Shown: positions 34,645 through 44,731 of the stretch, one piece after another
Numbering within the stretch: the first letter of the stretch is position 1
Layout: every line of letters starts with the position of its first letter
DNA from: Pseudogemmobacter lacusdianii
GTDB taxonomy: Bacteria > Pseudomonadota > Alphaproteobacteria > Rhodobacterales > Rhodobacteraceae
Assembly (NCBI RefSeq): GCF_030848395.1
Contig: NZ_JAVDBT010000004.1
Coordinates: 186,001 to 250,000 of the forward strand
Direction of reading: 5' to 3'
Length of the DNA stretch: 64,000 nucleotides
Notes under the pieces: model-generated
What the model saw: the letters and a program-made list of their open reading frames with translations, nothing else
Told to the model about the DNA's origin: nothing
Database searches by the model: none
Program-made: the position numbers and the translations under genes

Positions 34645-35984
34645 GCCGGAAACTCTTTGGCACCGATGGCGTGCGTGGGCGCGCCAATTCCTATCCGATG
34701 ACGGCGGAAGTGGCCTTGAAGCTGGGGGCTGCGGCGGGGCGGTATTTCCGCCGCGATGGCGGCTCGGCGCATCGGGTGGTGATCGGCAAGGACACGCGGC
34801 TTTCGGGCTATATGCTGGAAAATGCGCTGACCGCCGGCCTGACCTCGACGGGGATGAATGTGCTTTTGCTGGGTCCGGTGCCGACACCGGGGGTGGGGTT
34901 CCTGACACGCTCGATGCGGGCGGATCTGGGGGTGATGATCTCGGCCAGCCACAACCCGCATCAAGACAACGGCATTAAGTTCTTTGGTCCCGATGGGTTT
35001 AAACTGTCCGATCAGGCCGAGATGGAGATTGAGGCGATGCTGGAGGGCGAGATCCGGCTGGCGCAGGCCGAGAATATCGGGCGCGCCAAAAGGATCGAGG
35101 ATGGCCGCGGCCGCTATCAGGAGTTTGTGAAAACCAGCTTCCCCTCGGGCCTGCGGCTTGATGGGCTGAAAGTGGTTTTGGATTGCGCCAATGGGGCGGC
35201 CTATAAGGCGGCGCCCGAGGTGCTTTGGGAGTTGGGCGCCGAGGTGATCCCGGTGGGCGTCAGCCCCAATGGCACCAATATCAACGACCGCTGCGGTTCG
35301 ACCTATACGCAGACGGCGGCTGAGGCGGTGGTGGCGCATGGCGCGCATGTGGGCATTGCGCTTGATGGTGATGCCGACCGGGTGATGATCTTGGACGAGC
35401 ATGGCCGGGTGGCCGATGGCGACCAGATCATGGCCTTGCTTACGGCGCGTTGGGCCGACGAGGGGCGGCTTCAGGGTGGCACTTTGGTGGCCACGGTGAT
35501 GTCGAACCTTGGGCTGGAGCGCTTCTTGGATGCGCGCGGCCTGCGGCTGGAACGCACCGCTGTGGGCGACCGCTATGTGGTCGAGGCGATGCGGGCGGGT
35601 GGCTTTAACCTTGGCGGCGAGCAATCGGGTCATATCGTGATGACCGATTACGCCACCACGGGCGATGGTCTGATCGCAGGGTTGCAATTCTTGGCCGAGA
35701 TGGTGCGCAGCGGCGAGAAGGCCAGCCAGTTGATCCGCCAATTTGAGACCGTGCCGCAGCTTTTGAAGAATGTGCGCTATGAGGCCGGGAAGGCTCCGCT
35801 TGAGGCGGCAAGCGTGCAGGCGGTGATCGCGGCCAATGAGGCGCGGATTGCCGGTAAGGGCCGGATCTTGATCCGTAAATCCGGCACGGAACCGCTGATC
35901 CGGGTGATGGCGGAATGCCAAGATGCCGCTTTGCTGCAAAATGTGGTCGAAGAAATCGTCGCGGCGGTCGAGGCTGCGGTGTAA
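34641..35984 (+). CDS. glmM: phosphoglucosamine mutase
   Basis: Interconverts glucosamine-6-phosphate and glucosamine-1-phosphate on the way to UDP-GlcNAc for peptidoglycan and lipopolysaccharide. It has 447 residues. [13 protein letters not shown] opens the protein, the phosphoserine is Ser103 in [17 protein letters not shown], the metal loop is DGDADR and the sugar/phosphate loops are GGEQSGH and [11 protein letters not shown]. The start at 34641 has GGGGAG upstream and overlaps the folP stop by four bases. The folP-glmM pairing is widespread in bacteria. Confidence 0.97.
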   Translation: MSRKLFGTDGVRGRANSYPMTAEVALKLGAAAGRYFRRDGGSAHRVVIGKDTRLSGYMLENALTAGLTSTGMNVLLLGPVPTPGVGFLTRSMRADLGVMISASHNPHQDNGIKFFGPDGFKLSDQAEMEIEAMLEGEIRLAQAENIGRAKRIEDGRGRYQEFVKTSFPSGLRLDGLKVVLDCANGAAYKAAPEVLWELGAEVIPVGVSPNGTNINDRCGSTYTQTAAEAVVAHGAHVGIALDGDADRVMILDEHGRVADGDQIMALLTARWADEGRLQGGTLVATVMSNLGLERFLDARGLRLERTAVGDRYVVEAMRAGGFNLGGEQSGHIVMTDYATTGDGLIAGLQFLAEMVRSGEKASQLIRQFETVPQLLKNVRYEAGKAPLEAASVQAVIAANEARIAGKGRILIRKSGTEPLIRVMAECQDAALLQNVVEEIVAAVEAAV

Positions 35985-36043
35985 CCGAATTTCGGCGCGA
36001 CAGATCGCTTTGGCGCGCCCTTGTTTCACATAATGAGGCGTGC

Positions 36044-36877
36044 ATGACCTTTTCGCTTGGCAAAATCCTTCCCCTGAGCCTGCCCTTGCTGGCGCCCTTT
36101 GCAGCTTTGGCGCAAGCGGCCGATGAGCGCTTTGATCTGGGCGGGCATGAGGTTTTGCTGCGCGCGACCGAGGATTTCACCAGCGCGGTCATCATGGGCG
36201 GCGAAACGCTGCATGAAGATGCGCAGGTCTTGCTCGATCCGGTGCTGGATCTGGCGGGCACGCCGGTGCTCTCGGGCCTGAGCGGCGCGGGCGGCAATGC
36301 TTGCAGTGCGGCCCCCTTTGTTCTGGCGCTGAAGAATGGCCAGCCCGAGTTGGATGGGCCGGTCGAGACCTGCACCTATCTGGAGCGTTCGATTGAAGGT
36401 GATGCGCTGGTTTACAGCAATACGCCTTTGCCGGGCGTGCCTTCTGAAGTTTGGCGTTGGACGGTGGCCGGCGGCTGGTCGCAGGAAGACGGGCAGGAAT
36501 TCCAGCCGCTCGCGGGCGAGACTTGGGCCGATAGCGCGGTGCTGGCGGGCAAGCATCCGATCGAGGCTTTGGGCTTTGCACCGGTCTATGCGATCTTCAA
36601 GCAAGGTATGAGCCCGGTCGATTTTGCGGCCTATACCAATGCCTTGGCCGAAATGGGCTCGGGCGATCTGGGGGCGCTCGGCTATCAGGGGGAGGCGTGC
36701 TGGCAGGTCGATTGCGAGGGCGTCTGGGCGCGGCTTTGGATCGATCCGGCGACCAAGACGGCGGTGGCGATCTGGCAGGCGGCCGAAGATGACGCGCCTC
36801 GGTTCTTCCCGGAAGCGGCAGAGACTTGGCCCGCGTGGATTCAGGACGCGGCGCAGTCGGTGCTTGCCTTCGACTGA
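36044..36877 (+). CDS. secreted protein of unknown function
   Basis: 277 residues with a Sec signal peptide (MTFSLGKILPLSLPLLAPFAALAQA). The mature protein has paired Cys in NACSAAPFVLAL ... VETCTYLERS and in EACWQVDCEGVWARLW, so two disulfides are likely. I recognise no domain. GAGG lies five bases before ATG 36044. The frame is open further upstream (from 35915) but that part overlaps glmM and has no family support. A bidirectional terminator follows. Confidence 0.8.
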   Translation: MTFSLGKILPLSLPLLAPFAALAQAADERFDLGGHEVLLRATEDFTSAVIMGGETLHEDAQVLLDPVLDLAGTPVLSGLSGAGGNACSAAPFVLALKNGQPELDGPVETCTYLERSIEGDALVYSNTPLPGVPSEVWRWTVAGGWSQEDGQEFQPLAGETWADSAVLAGKHPIEALGFAPVYAIFKQGMSPVDFAAYTNALAEMGSGDLGALGYQGEACWQVDCEGVWARLWIDPATKTAVAIWQAAEDDAPRFFPEAAETWPAWIQDAAQSVLAFD

Positions 36878-36894
36878 GCCGGGAGGCGGAATGT

Positions 36895-36930
36895 AAAAAG
36901 GGCCGGAGCGTGGATGCTCCGGCCCTTTTT
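36895..36930. terminator. bidirectional intrinsic terminator
   Basis: GGGCCGGAGC (36900-36909) and GCTCCGGCCC (36916-36925), flanked by five A and five T. It lies between the convergent secreted-protein gene and the MHS transporter gene. The same 10-base stem arm recurs after ilvC (38430). Confidence 0.92.
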
Positions 36931-36949
36931 CGTTGCGGTTGTCCGCAGG

Positions 36950-38230
36950 TTAGATCGCCTTGCGGCCGGTTGCGAAGATGCAAGCCAAGGTGATCAGCGC
37001 CGATGCGCCAAGGTAGTAGCCGACCGATTCCATACCGTGGTTGGCTTGCAGCCAAGTCGCGGCATAGGGGGCGAGCGATGCGCCAAAGATCGACGCGAAG
37101 TTGAAGGTCAGCGACGAGCCGGTGTAGCGCACCTCGGCCGGGAAGGGGGCGGCCAGAGCGGCACCGATCACGCCATAGGTTTGGCCCATCAAGAACATGC
37201 CGATGGTGACAAAGACATAGAGCCAGCCGATGCCATTGGTCATCAAGGGCGCAAGGAAGAAGGAGAAGACCGCGATGGCCAGCGAGACCACGATCAAGAA
37301 GAGATAGCGGCCCATCCAATCGCCCAGCTTGCCGGCGATGACGATGGAAATCCCGAAGATGACCGAGCCGTAGATCTGCATTTGCAGCGCTTCAAGCAGG
37401 GTCAGGCCGACGGTCTTGGTGTTGTAGGACAAGAGCCACGCCGTGCAGATGTAGAAGAGCACGAAGGTCACCAAGGCCACGAAGGTGCCAAGGAAGAGGC
37501 TCATCTTATGCTTGCGCAGCACTTCCATCGCCGGGACTTTGACGTCTTGCTTTTTCTTCAGCGCTTCCGAGAATTCGGGGGTTTCGGTGATGGCAAGACG
37601 CACCCACAGGCCAATGGCGATCAGCAGGATCGAAGCGAGGAAGGGCAGGCGCCAGCCCCAAGACATGAAGGCCTCGGGCGAGATGTAGTTCAAGAGCACC
37701 CAGAAGAAGCCCGACGACAGGAAGAGACCCACCGGCGCGCCCAATTGCGGGAACATGCCATACCAGCTTTTCTTGCCGGGCGGCGCGTTCTCGGTGGCAA
37801 GAAGCACAGCCCCGCCCCATTCACCGCCCAGACCGAAGCCTTGGCCGAAGCGGCAAAGCGCCAACAGGAGCGGTGCCAGAAGGCCGATTTGGCTGTAGGT
37901 CGGCAAAAGGCCGATCACCACGGTCGAGATGCCCATGGTCAGCAGTGCTGCAATGAGGGTGGCCTTGCGGCCGATTTTGTCGCCGTAATGGCCGAAGACC
38001 AAAGCGCCGAAGGGGCGGGCAAAGAAAGCGATGGAGAAGGTCGCGAAAGAGGCCAGAAGGGCGGCCGTGTCATTGCCTTGCGGGAAGAACAGCGCCGGGA
38101 AGACCAGCACTGCCGCCGTGGCATAGACGTAGAAGTCGAAGAACTCGATCGTGGTGCCGACAAGGCTTGCCGTCAGCACGCGGGCCGGTGAGTTCACCGC
38201 TTTGCCGCCCGCAGGAGTGGTTTGTGACAT
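36950..38230 (-). CDS. MFS transporter, metabolite:H+ symporter (MHS) family
   Basis: A 12-helix inner-membrane transporter of 426 residues. GTTIEFFDFYVYATAAVLVF, FGALVFGHYGDKIGRKATL and CRFGQGFGLGGEWGGAVLLATENAP are the hallmarks of the MHS family (proline/betaine, citrate, shikimate and related acids). PFPAEVRYTGSSLTFNFASIFGASLAPY near the C terminus is also typical. The substrate cannot be told from sequence. The start is ATG 38230 (MSQTTPAGGKAVNSP). It is divergent from nothing obvious: ilvC upstream lies on the same strand behind its own terminator. Confidence 0.93.
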   Translation of the reverse strand: MSQTTPAGGKAVNSPARVLTASLVGTTIEFFDFYVYATAAVLVFPALFFPQGNDTAALLASFATFSIAFFARPFGALVFGHYGDKIGRKATLIAALLTMGISTVVIGLLPTYSQIGLLAPLLLALCRFGQGFGLGGEWGGAVLLATENAPPGKKSWYGMFPQLGAPVGLFLSSGFFWVLLNYISPEAFMSWGWRLPFLASILLIAIGLWVRLAITETPEFSEALKKKQDVKVPAMEVLRKHKMSLFLGTFVALVTFVLFYICTAWLLSYNTKTVGLTLLEALQMQIYGSVIFGISIVIAGKLGDWMGRYLFLIVVSLAIAVFSFFLAPLMTNGIGWLYVFVTIGMFLMGQTYGVIGAALAAPFPAEVRYTGSSLTFNFASIFGASLAPYAATWLQANHGMESVGYYLGASALITLACIFATGRKAI

Positions 38231-38421
38231 GTTACTGGTCCGAGCAATTTTATTTCAAAGGGCGGGCCGTTTTGGCAATTGCCCCTACGCCTTTGGCGGT
38301 AACGCTTTGACAATGGTTGCGAAAGCGGGAAAGCCCAAGTGAATGGCTGACCTGACGCCGGTGCATAGCTTGGCGCGGGCAGGCTTGGCCGTCGAGGCGG
38401 TTATTGCGGCGGTTTAGCCCA

Positions 38422-38456
38422 AGAAAAAAGGGCCGGAGCAATGCTCCGGCCCTTTT
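38422..38456 (-). terminator. intrinsic terminator after ilvC
   Basis: GGGCCGGAGC (38430-38439) with GCTCCGGCCC (38443-38452) around a 3-base loop; on the minus strand the T-run is TTTTTTCTT. The interval 38231-38421 between it and the transporter start holds only the transporter promoter region and one doubtful 24-codon frame on the plus strand. Confidence 0.9.
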
Positions 38457-38487
38457 ATAGGTGATGTCGTAAGATCGAGATGCGGGC

Positions 38488-39638
<1,151 letters not shown>

Positions 39639-40094
39639 ATGCTTGATGACAGTGACAGGCGGATCTTGCGGCATTGGCTGGCCGAGCCCGGCCTCGACCG
39701 CGCGGTGCTGGCCGAGCGGGCAGGGGTGACCCCGGCCACGCTCTGGCGGCGGATCGAGAAGATGAAAGCCTCGGGTGTGGTCAAGGCCGAGGGCGCGGTG
39801 ATCGACTGGCGCGCCTTGGGCTATGCGGTCGAGGTCTCCTTGCGGTTCACCTTGGATAAGACCGAGCCGCGCGCCTTTGATGAATTTATCGCCGCGGCAA
39901 GGGATGTGCCCGAGGTGATCGGGATTGAAACCTTCCTTGGCCGTGTTGACCTGCGTTTAAATGTGATCGCCCGCGATATGGGCCATTGGACCATGATCTA
40001 CCGCGAGCGGATCTTGGCTTTGCCGCATATCGCCGAGGTCGAGGCTTTGATGCTGGTTTCAACCATCAAGGAAAGCGCGGGGTTGCCGCTGTGA
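39639..40094 (+). CDS. Lrp/AsnC family transcriptional regulator (first of pair)
   Basis: 151 residues. The N-terminal winged helix (DDSDRRILRHWLAEPGLDRA, then LAERAGVTPATLWRRIEKM) is followed by an Lrp-type RAM effector domain (VSLRFTLDKTEPRAFDEFIA ... EVIGIETFLGRVDLRLNVIARDM). Lrp proteins bind amino acids and form octamers on DNA. The divergent ilvC suggests amino acid control, but this is not proved. The stop overlaps the next start (GTGA at 40091), so the pair is co-translated. Confidence 0.93.
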   Translation: MLDDSDRRILRHWLAEPGLDRAVLAERAGVTPATLWRRIEKMKASGVVKAEGAVIDWRALGYAVEVSLRFTLDKTEPRAFDEFIAAARDVPEVIGIETFLGRVDLRLNVIARDMGHWTMIYRERILALPHIAEVEALMLVSTIKESAGLPL

Positions 40095-40567
40095 GCGTGG
40101 GGCCGATTGATCTTGATGACACCGACCGCGCCATCCTGCGGGCTTTGTCCTTGGATGGCACGCTTTCGGCCGGGGAATTGGGGCGGCGGTTTGGTCTGAG
40201 CCAGCCGGCGGCTTGGCGGCGGGTGCGGCGCTTGGAAGAGGCGGGGGTGCTGGCGGGCCGTAGGGTTGAGGTCGACCGCGAGCAGCTGGGTTTTGGCGTG
40301 ACGGTGTTTTTGGGGGTGAAGCTCGCCACCAAAGGCCGGGTCAGCCTTGAGGATTTTGAGCGCGCGGTAACGGCGATCCCCGAGGTTCAGGTGGTGCAGC
40401 ACGTCTTGGGGCTTTTCGACTACCGTTTGCGCGTGGTGGCGCGCGATCTTGCGGATTTTGAGCGGGTTTTGCGCCGGCGGGTGATGACTTTGCCGGGTGT
40501 CGGCTCGGTCGAGGCCAATGTGCTTTTGACCGAAGAGCGCCGTCCGGGGCCATTGGGGCACGGATAA
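40091..40567 (+). CDS. Lrp/AsnC family transcriptional regulator (second of pair)
   Basis: 158 residues from GTG 40091, overlapping the previous gene. The helix-turn-helix is DDTDRAILRALSLDGTLSAG followed by LGRRFGLSQPAAWRRVRRLEEAG. The RAM domain is VFLGVKLATKGRVSLEDFERAV ... EVQVVQHVLGLFDYRLRVVARDL. It is clearly a paralogue of the first, at moderate similarity. Two overlapping Lrp genes suggest a heteromeric regulator. Confidence 0.93.
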   Translation: MSVGPIDLDDTDRAILRALSLDGTLSAGELGRRFGLSQPAAWRRVRRLEEAGVLAGRRVEVDREQLGFGVTVFLGVKLATKGRVSLEDFERAVTAIPEVQVVQHVLGLFDYRLRVVARDLADFERVLRRRVMTLPGVGSVEANVLLTEERRPGPLGHG

Positions 40568-40712
40568 GCCTTGAAGCGCCGCCACTCTAAGGCGTCGCAC
40601 ATCTTTTGACCTGCCGATCTTGCTGCGGGCCTCGATAACCTGTTCTACATCTTGCAGTTAGGCCAGGAAGGTCCGACAATTGGCGCAACCTAAAGTTAAG
40701 GAAGGATCCTCC

Positions 40713-41837
40713 ATGCCCGGTTTGCACGCTCATATCGACCCCGAGGGGCTTGAGGAATTTTCGGTCGTCTTTACCGACCGCAGCCTCAATCACATGTCGG
40801 CCAAATTCCAAGGCGTCATGCGCGATGTCTCGGCCTTGGTGAAAGAGGTCTATAATGGCAGCGCCGTGGCATTGGTGCCGGGCGGTGGCACCTATGCGAT
40901 GGAATCGGTGGCGCGGCAGTTCGGGCGCGGCAAGGCGCTGGTGATCCGCAACGGCTTCTTCTCGTTCCGTTGGAGCCAGATCTTCGACATGGGCGGCTTT
41001 GCTCAGTCGGTTGAGGTGGTGATGGCGCGGGCCAATGGCAATTCGGCCACTTCGGCCTTTGCACCGCCGCCGATCGATGAGGTCGTGGCCAAGATCCATG
41101 AGCTGAAGCCCGATGCGGTTTTCGCGCCGCATGTGGAAACCGCTTCCGGCATCATCCTGCCCGACGATTATATCAAAGCTGTGGGGCAAGCGGCGCGGGA
41201 TGTGGGCGCGCTTTTCGTTCTGGATTGCATCGCGAGCGGCACGATCTGGGTCGATATGGCCGCGAACAACGTCGATGTGCTGATCTCGGCGCCGCAAAAG
41301 GGCTGGTCGGCCTCGCCCGCCGCCGGGATCGTGGTCATGGGCCCGCGCGCCGAAGAGCGTCTGGCGGCGAGCGAGTCGAACAGCTTTGCCGTTGATCTGA
41401 AGAAATGGCGCGCCATCATGGCGGCCTTTGAGGGCGGCGGTCACGCCTATCACGCCACCATGCCGACGGATGCGATCCTTGGCATGCGTGATGCGATGTT
41501 TGAGACCAAAGCCATGGGCTTTGAGGCCGCAAAAGCCGCGCAATGGGATCTGGGGCGAAAAGTGCGGGCCTTGCTCGAAGCGCGCGGCGTGAAATCGGTC
41601 GCAGCCGAGGGCTTCCAAGCGCCGGGGGTGGTGGTGAGCTACACCGAGGATCCGGCCGTGCAAAATGGCGCCAAGTTCCGCGAAAAGGGCGTGCAAATCG
41701 CCGCGGGCGTGCCCTTGCAAGTGGGCGAGGGCGCCGAGTTCCGCACCTTCCGTTTGGGGCTTTTCGGCTTGGATAAGCTTAAAGACGTGGACGGTACCGT
41801 GGCGCGGCTGGAACGCGCTGTTGAGGGCGTGCTTTAA
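40713..41837 (+). CDS. class V aminotransferase, alanine-glyoxylate / serine-pyruvate type
   Basis: A PLP-dependent aminotransferase of 374 residues. The PLP lysine is in LISAPQKGWSASPAAGIVVM (about residue 196), the Asp that contacts the ring nitrogen lies in FVLDCIASGTIW, and ALVPGGGTYAMESVARQF is the phosphate-binding region. Members move amino groups between alanine, serine, glycine and glyoxylate or phosphonopyruvate-like acids; the exact pair is not clear. The start is ATG 40713 with AAGGAAGGATCC upstream. Confidence 0.88.
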   Translation: MPGLHAHIDPEGLEEFSVVFTDRSLNHMSAKFQGVMRDVSALVKEVYNGSAVALVPGGGTYAMESVARQFGRGKALVIRNGFFSFRWSQIFDMGGFAQSVEVVMARANGNSATSAFAPPPIDEVVAKIHELKPDAVFAPHVETASGIILPDDYIKAVGQAARDVGALFVLDCIASGTIWVDMAANNVDVLISAPQKGWSASPAAGIVVMGPRAEERLAASESNSFAVDLKKWRAIMAAFEGGGHAYHATMPTDAILGMRDAMFETKAMGFEAAKAAQWDLGRKVRALLEARGVKSVAAEGFQAPGVVVSYTEDPAVQNGAKFREKGVQIAAGVPLQVGEGAEFRTFRLGLFGLDKLKDVDGTVARLERAVEGVL

Positions 41838-41857
41838 GCGCATCGGTTTGAACAAGA

Positions 41858-41906
41858 GGGCGAGGCCGCAAGGCCTCGCCCCAAGAATTTTACGAAAAAT
41901 TCTTGG
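41858..41906. terminator. two adjoining hairpins between convergent genes
   Basis: The first is GGGCGAGGCC (41858-41867), GCAA, GGCCTCGCCC (41872-41881). The second begins at once: CCAAGAATTTT (41881-41891), ACGA, AAAATTCTTGG (41896-41906). The first is GC-rich, the second AT-rich. They lie between the aminotransferase and the UbiH-type gene and probably end both. Confidence 0.75.
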
Positions 41907-41919
41907 GCGCCTGAATGGC

Positions 41920-43116
41920 TTAGCGCAGCCCCAGACCCGCCCGCATCATGGTGCGGCGCAAAGGTGCGATCGAGTAAAGCGTATCCAGCATCCCCGCGCG
42001 CAGGTCGCGCAGGCCTTGCGCGCCAACCATCGAGGCGCGGTTCAACGCATCAATCCCCGTGACGCGCAGCTGCACATCGTTGTGGCGCTTGCGGTGATAG
42101 CTTTCCAGCATCTGCGCAGATCCCAGCTCATGCGGCTTGGCGGTCGCCAGATCCAAAAGGCAGGCCAGATCGGCCAGACTCATGTTGAGGCCCTGCGCGC
42201 CGATGGGGGGCAGCACATGCGCAGCCTCGGCCAAGAGAGCCGTGCGCTCGCCCGACATGCGGCTTGCGACTTGGGCGATGATCGGCCATGCGGTCAGCCG
42301 CGAGATTAAGGTGAGCTCGCCCAAAATGCCGCAAGAGCGGGTGTTGAGGGCTTGGGCGAAATCTTCGGGCGGGAGGGCGGCGAGGCGGGCGACCTCGGGT
42401 CCGGTTTCCATCCAGACCACGGCCGAGGCCGGTTGGCCGTTGCGGTCGGGAAGAGGCACGAGGGTGAAGGGGCCGCCGGAGCGGTGGATCTCGGTCGAGA
42501 CATTGCCATGCGGGATCGGGTGATTGACGGCAAAGGCCAAGGCTTTCTGGCCGTAGCGCAAGGTTTTAACAGGGATATCAAGCGCTTGGCGCATGGTGGA
42601 ATTGCGCCCGTCGCAAGCAATCACCAGTTTCGCCTCGACCATCGTGCCGTCGGAGAGCGTGACCAAGGCTTGCGCCTCTCGGGTTAAAAGCCCGGTGGTG
42701 GCCATGCCAGGGCGGAAGCTGACATTCGGGAGTTCGGCCAGCCGGGCGGCGATTTCACGGCGCAAGAGCCAATTCGGAAGGTTCCAGCCAAAGGGCTGGT
42801 CCGAGATCTCGGCGGCGTTGAATTCTTTGATGATGCGCGGCTCGGGCTGCACGCCTCCGGCATCAATGATGCGCATGATTTGCAAGGGCGCTGCAAAGGG
42901 CAGGAGCCGGTCCCAAAGGCCCGCGGCGCGGAGCACCTCGATCGAGGGTTGCAAAAAGGCGGTGCTGCGCAGATCGGAACCTGCAGCTTCTTCGCTGGTC
43001 ACGGGCGGCTCGGGGTCGACGCAGATCACGCTGAACCCCGCCATGCCGAAGGCCGCAGCGGCGGTGAGCCCGGCGATACCGCCGCCGGAAATCAGGATAT
43101 CGGTTTGCTGTCGCAT
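41920..43116 (-). CDS. UbiH/UbiF family FAD-dependent hydroxylase
   Basis: A flavin monooxygenase of 398 residues that hydroxylates the ring of ubiquinone precursors in the membrane-associated pathway. FAD motifs: DILISGGGIAGLTAAAAFGM at the N terminus, VIACDGRNSTMRQAL in the middle, and ALLAEAAHVLPPIGAQGLNMSLAD, where active members more often read GDAAH. The start is ATG 43116 (MRQQTDILISGGG). Which ring position it hydroxylates cannot be told from sequence. Confidence 0.92.
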   Translation of the reverse strand: MRQQTDILISGGGIAGLTAAAAFGMAGFSVICVDPEPPVTSEEAAGSDLRSTAFLQPSIEVLRAAGLWDRLLPFAAPLQIMRIIDAGGVQPEPRIIKEFNAAEISDQPFGWNLPNWLLRREIAARLAELPNVSFRPGMATTGLLTREAQALVTLSDGTMVEAKLVIACDGRNSTMRQALDIPVKTLRYGQKALAFAVNHPIPHGNVSTEIHRSGGPFTLVPLPDRNGQPASAVVWMETGPEVARLAALPPEDFAQALNTRSCGILGELTLISRLTAWPIIAQVASRMSGERTALLAEAAHVLPPIGAQGLNMSLADLACLLDLATAKPHELGSAQMLESYHRKRHNDVQLRVTGIDALNRASMVGAQGLRDLRAGMLDTLYSIAPLRRTMMRAGLGLR

Positions 43117-43209
43117 CAGGCTTCCCCTCTGGCCTCGATATAGGGGCAAGTTGGGAGCTTGGCGAGGTGGCATTCTGCCGCTTGGCGGGGGGCGGGCGGT
43201 TGGTATTGG

Positions 43210-43860
43210 TTAACGACCGGTGAGCTTTCCGAGAAACTCTGTCAAATCAATGGTATGATGGTGGATATGCGGCTGGGTGAGCGGCTCGGGGGCCACCAGC
43301 ACGGTGCGCATACCAAGCGCATGTGGCACGGCCAGATTGCGCGGATCATCTTCAAACATCGCGGCTGTGCTGGGGTCAAAGCCGTCCAAGGCCAGCACGG
43401 CCTCATAGGCTTGCGCGCCGGGTTTGGGGTGAAAGAGCGTCTCTTCCACGCCGTAGATGGCGTCGAAAAGCCCGTCGAGACCGCGGGCCTGCAAGACCTT
43501 GGCGGCATAGGCGGCATCGGCATTGGTGTGCACGATGCGACGACCGGGCAGGGCTTTGAGGTGCTCGGTGAGCAAAAGGTCGGGCTGCAGCGCGGCAAAG
43601 TCGATGTCATGCACCGCCGTCAGATAATCGCCGGGGGTGATGGCATGCTCGGCCATCAGGCCCGCCAAAGTGGTGCCATATTGGCCCCAATAATGGCTGC
43701 GCAGATGGTCGGCCCGGTCGCGATCGACGCCCAGCTTTGTCATCACCCAATCGGTCATCTTGCGCTCGATCTGATCGAAGAGCCGGGCCGAGGGCGGGTA
43801 AAGCGTGTTGTCGAGGTCGAAGACCCAGGTGGTCACATGATGGAAATCTGGCTGGAGCAT
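43210..43860 (-). CDS. HAD-family pyrimidine 5'-nucleotidase-like phosphatase
   Basis: 216 residues. The HAD nucleophile motif is VFDLDNTLYP (Asp15 nucleophile, Asp17 acid). Motif II is VHTNAD, the motif III Lys is in FHPKPGAQAYE and motif IV is MFEDDPRNL. The DLDNTLYPP start and KPGAQAYEAVL segment match the Sdt1/pyrimidine 5'-nucleotidase group found throughout alphaproteobacteria. The cap is C1-type helical. The start is ATG 43860. The substrate is inferred from the family. Confidence 0.9.
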   Translation of the reverse strand: MLQPDFHHVTTWVFDLDNTLYPPSARLFDQIERKMTDWVMTKLGVDRDRADHLRSHYWGQYGTTLAGLMAEHAITPGDYLTAVHDIDFAALQPDLLLTEHLKALPGRRIVHTNADAAYAAKVLQARGLDGLFDAIYGVEETLFHPKPGAQAYEAVLALDGFDPSTAAMFEDDPRNLAVPHALGMRTVLVAPEPLTQPHIHHHTIDLTEFLGKLTGR

Positions 43861-44015
43861 GGCTTGGTGATAGGCGCTGCGGCGCGGTTTGAAAAGGGTT
43901 GAGGGGGGCTATTGGCAAGCCCGCTTGATCGGCGCGCGGTGCGCGGCTAGGGTCGCGGCTTTAGAATGCGCGTCATGGTTGCCATGACGATGGGCCAGAA
44001 GGGACGAGAGAGCTG

Positions 44016-44651
44016 GTGCAGAAGGATGCCTATACGCTGATCCTTGAGGCGATCGAGGGGGGGACTTACAAGCCCGGCGATCGGTTGGTGGAAAGCGAGC
44101 TGGCCGAGCGGCTGGGCGTGTCGCGCACGCCTGTGCGCGAGGCTTTGCAACGGCTTGAAACCCAAGCCATGCTGACCCGCGACGGCCGAAGCCTGATCGT
44201 CTCTTCCTTGGATCACAACCAGTTGGCCGAGCTTTACGCGGTGCGGACCGAGCTGGAGGGCTTGGCGGCAAGGCTGGCGGCGCGGCATGCCACGGAAGAG
44301 GAATTGCGGGTTTTGCAAAGCATGGTCGCCGAGGATCATGCATTGGCGGGCGGCGATCCACGGGCGCTGAGCCGGGCCAATAAGCGCTTTCACAAGCAGA
44401 TCCATCTGGCCAGTCACAACCGGTTTTTGGTGCAGCAGTTGGACCTGGTGCACCGCTCGATGGCGCTGATGGCCAATACCTCTTTTGCGGCCGAGGGGCG
44501 CGATGAGGTGGCTTTGGCTGAGCATGATGTGATCGTAGATGCCATCGCGCGGCGGGACGGCGATGCGGCCTATCTCGCGCTGAAAAACCATATCAGCCAA
44601 GCCTTTGAGACGAGGCTTCGGGTTGAGGCGGGGGAGATCCGCACGCGATAA
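44016..44651 (+). CDS. GntR family transcriptional regulator (FCD subfamily)
   Basis: 211 residues from GTG 44016. The winged helix (about 5-70) contains YKPGDRLVESELAERLGVSR followed by TPVREALQRLETQAM. The all-helical FCD effector domain follows, with YAVRTELEGLAARLAARHA, NKRFHKQIHLASHN and EHDVIVDAIARRDGDAAYLALKNHI; the His residues and the Asp in these are its usual metal site. FCD regulators respond to small acids. No adjacent metabolic gene reveals the ligand. Confidence 0.92.
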   Translation: MQKDAYTLILEAIEGGTYKPGDRLVESELAERLGVSRTPVREALQRLETQAMLTRDGRSLIVSSLDHNQLAELYAVRTELEGLAARLAARHATEEELRVLQSMVAEDHALAGGDPRALSRANKRFHKQIHLASHNRFLVQQLDLVHRSMALMANTSFAAEGRDEVALAEHDVIVDAIARRDGDAAYLALKNHISQAFETRLRVEAGEIRTR

Positions 44652-44657
44652 GGGGGG

Positions 44658-44717
44658 CGGCGCCCTTTGGGCGCCGGTTACGATGCCTCTGCCGGGGATT
44701 ATTGTTCTGAAAGAGCG
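44658..44717. repeat. hairpin and half copy of the intergenic repeat (copy E)
   Basis: CGGCGCCC-TTT-GGGCGCCG (44658-44676) follows the GntR stop and may terminate it. Next comes GCCTCTGCCGGGGATTATTGTTCTGAAAGAG (44685-44715), the left arm and first inner-stem strand of the repeat family in diverged form. The right half is missing and the glycosyltransferase gene ends 15 bases later. A similar fragment (cggggataattttcttctgaaag) lies at 13113-13135. Confidence 0.6.
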
Positions 44718-44731
44718 CCCTTGTGCCAGAC

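Noticed and set aside
38343-38417. A 24-codon plus-strand reading frame (MADLTPVHSLARAGLAVEAV...) just before the ilvC terminator
   Set aside because: Too short to judge, no clear promoter with both boxes and no recognised family; it may be chance.
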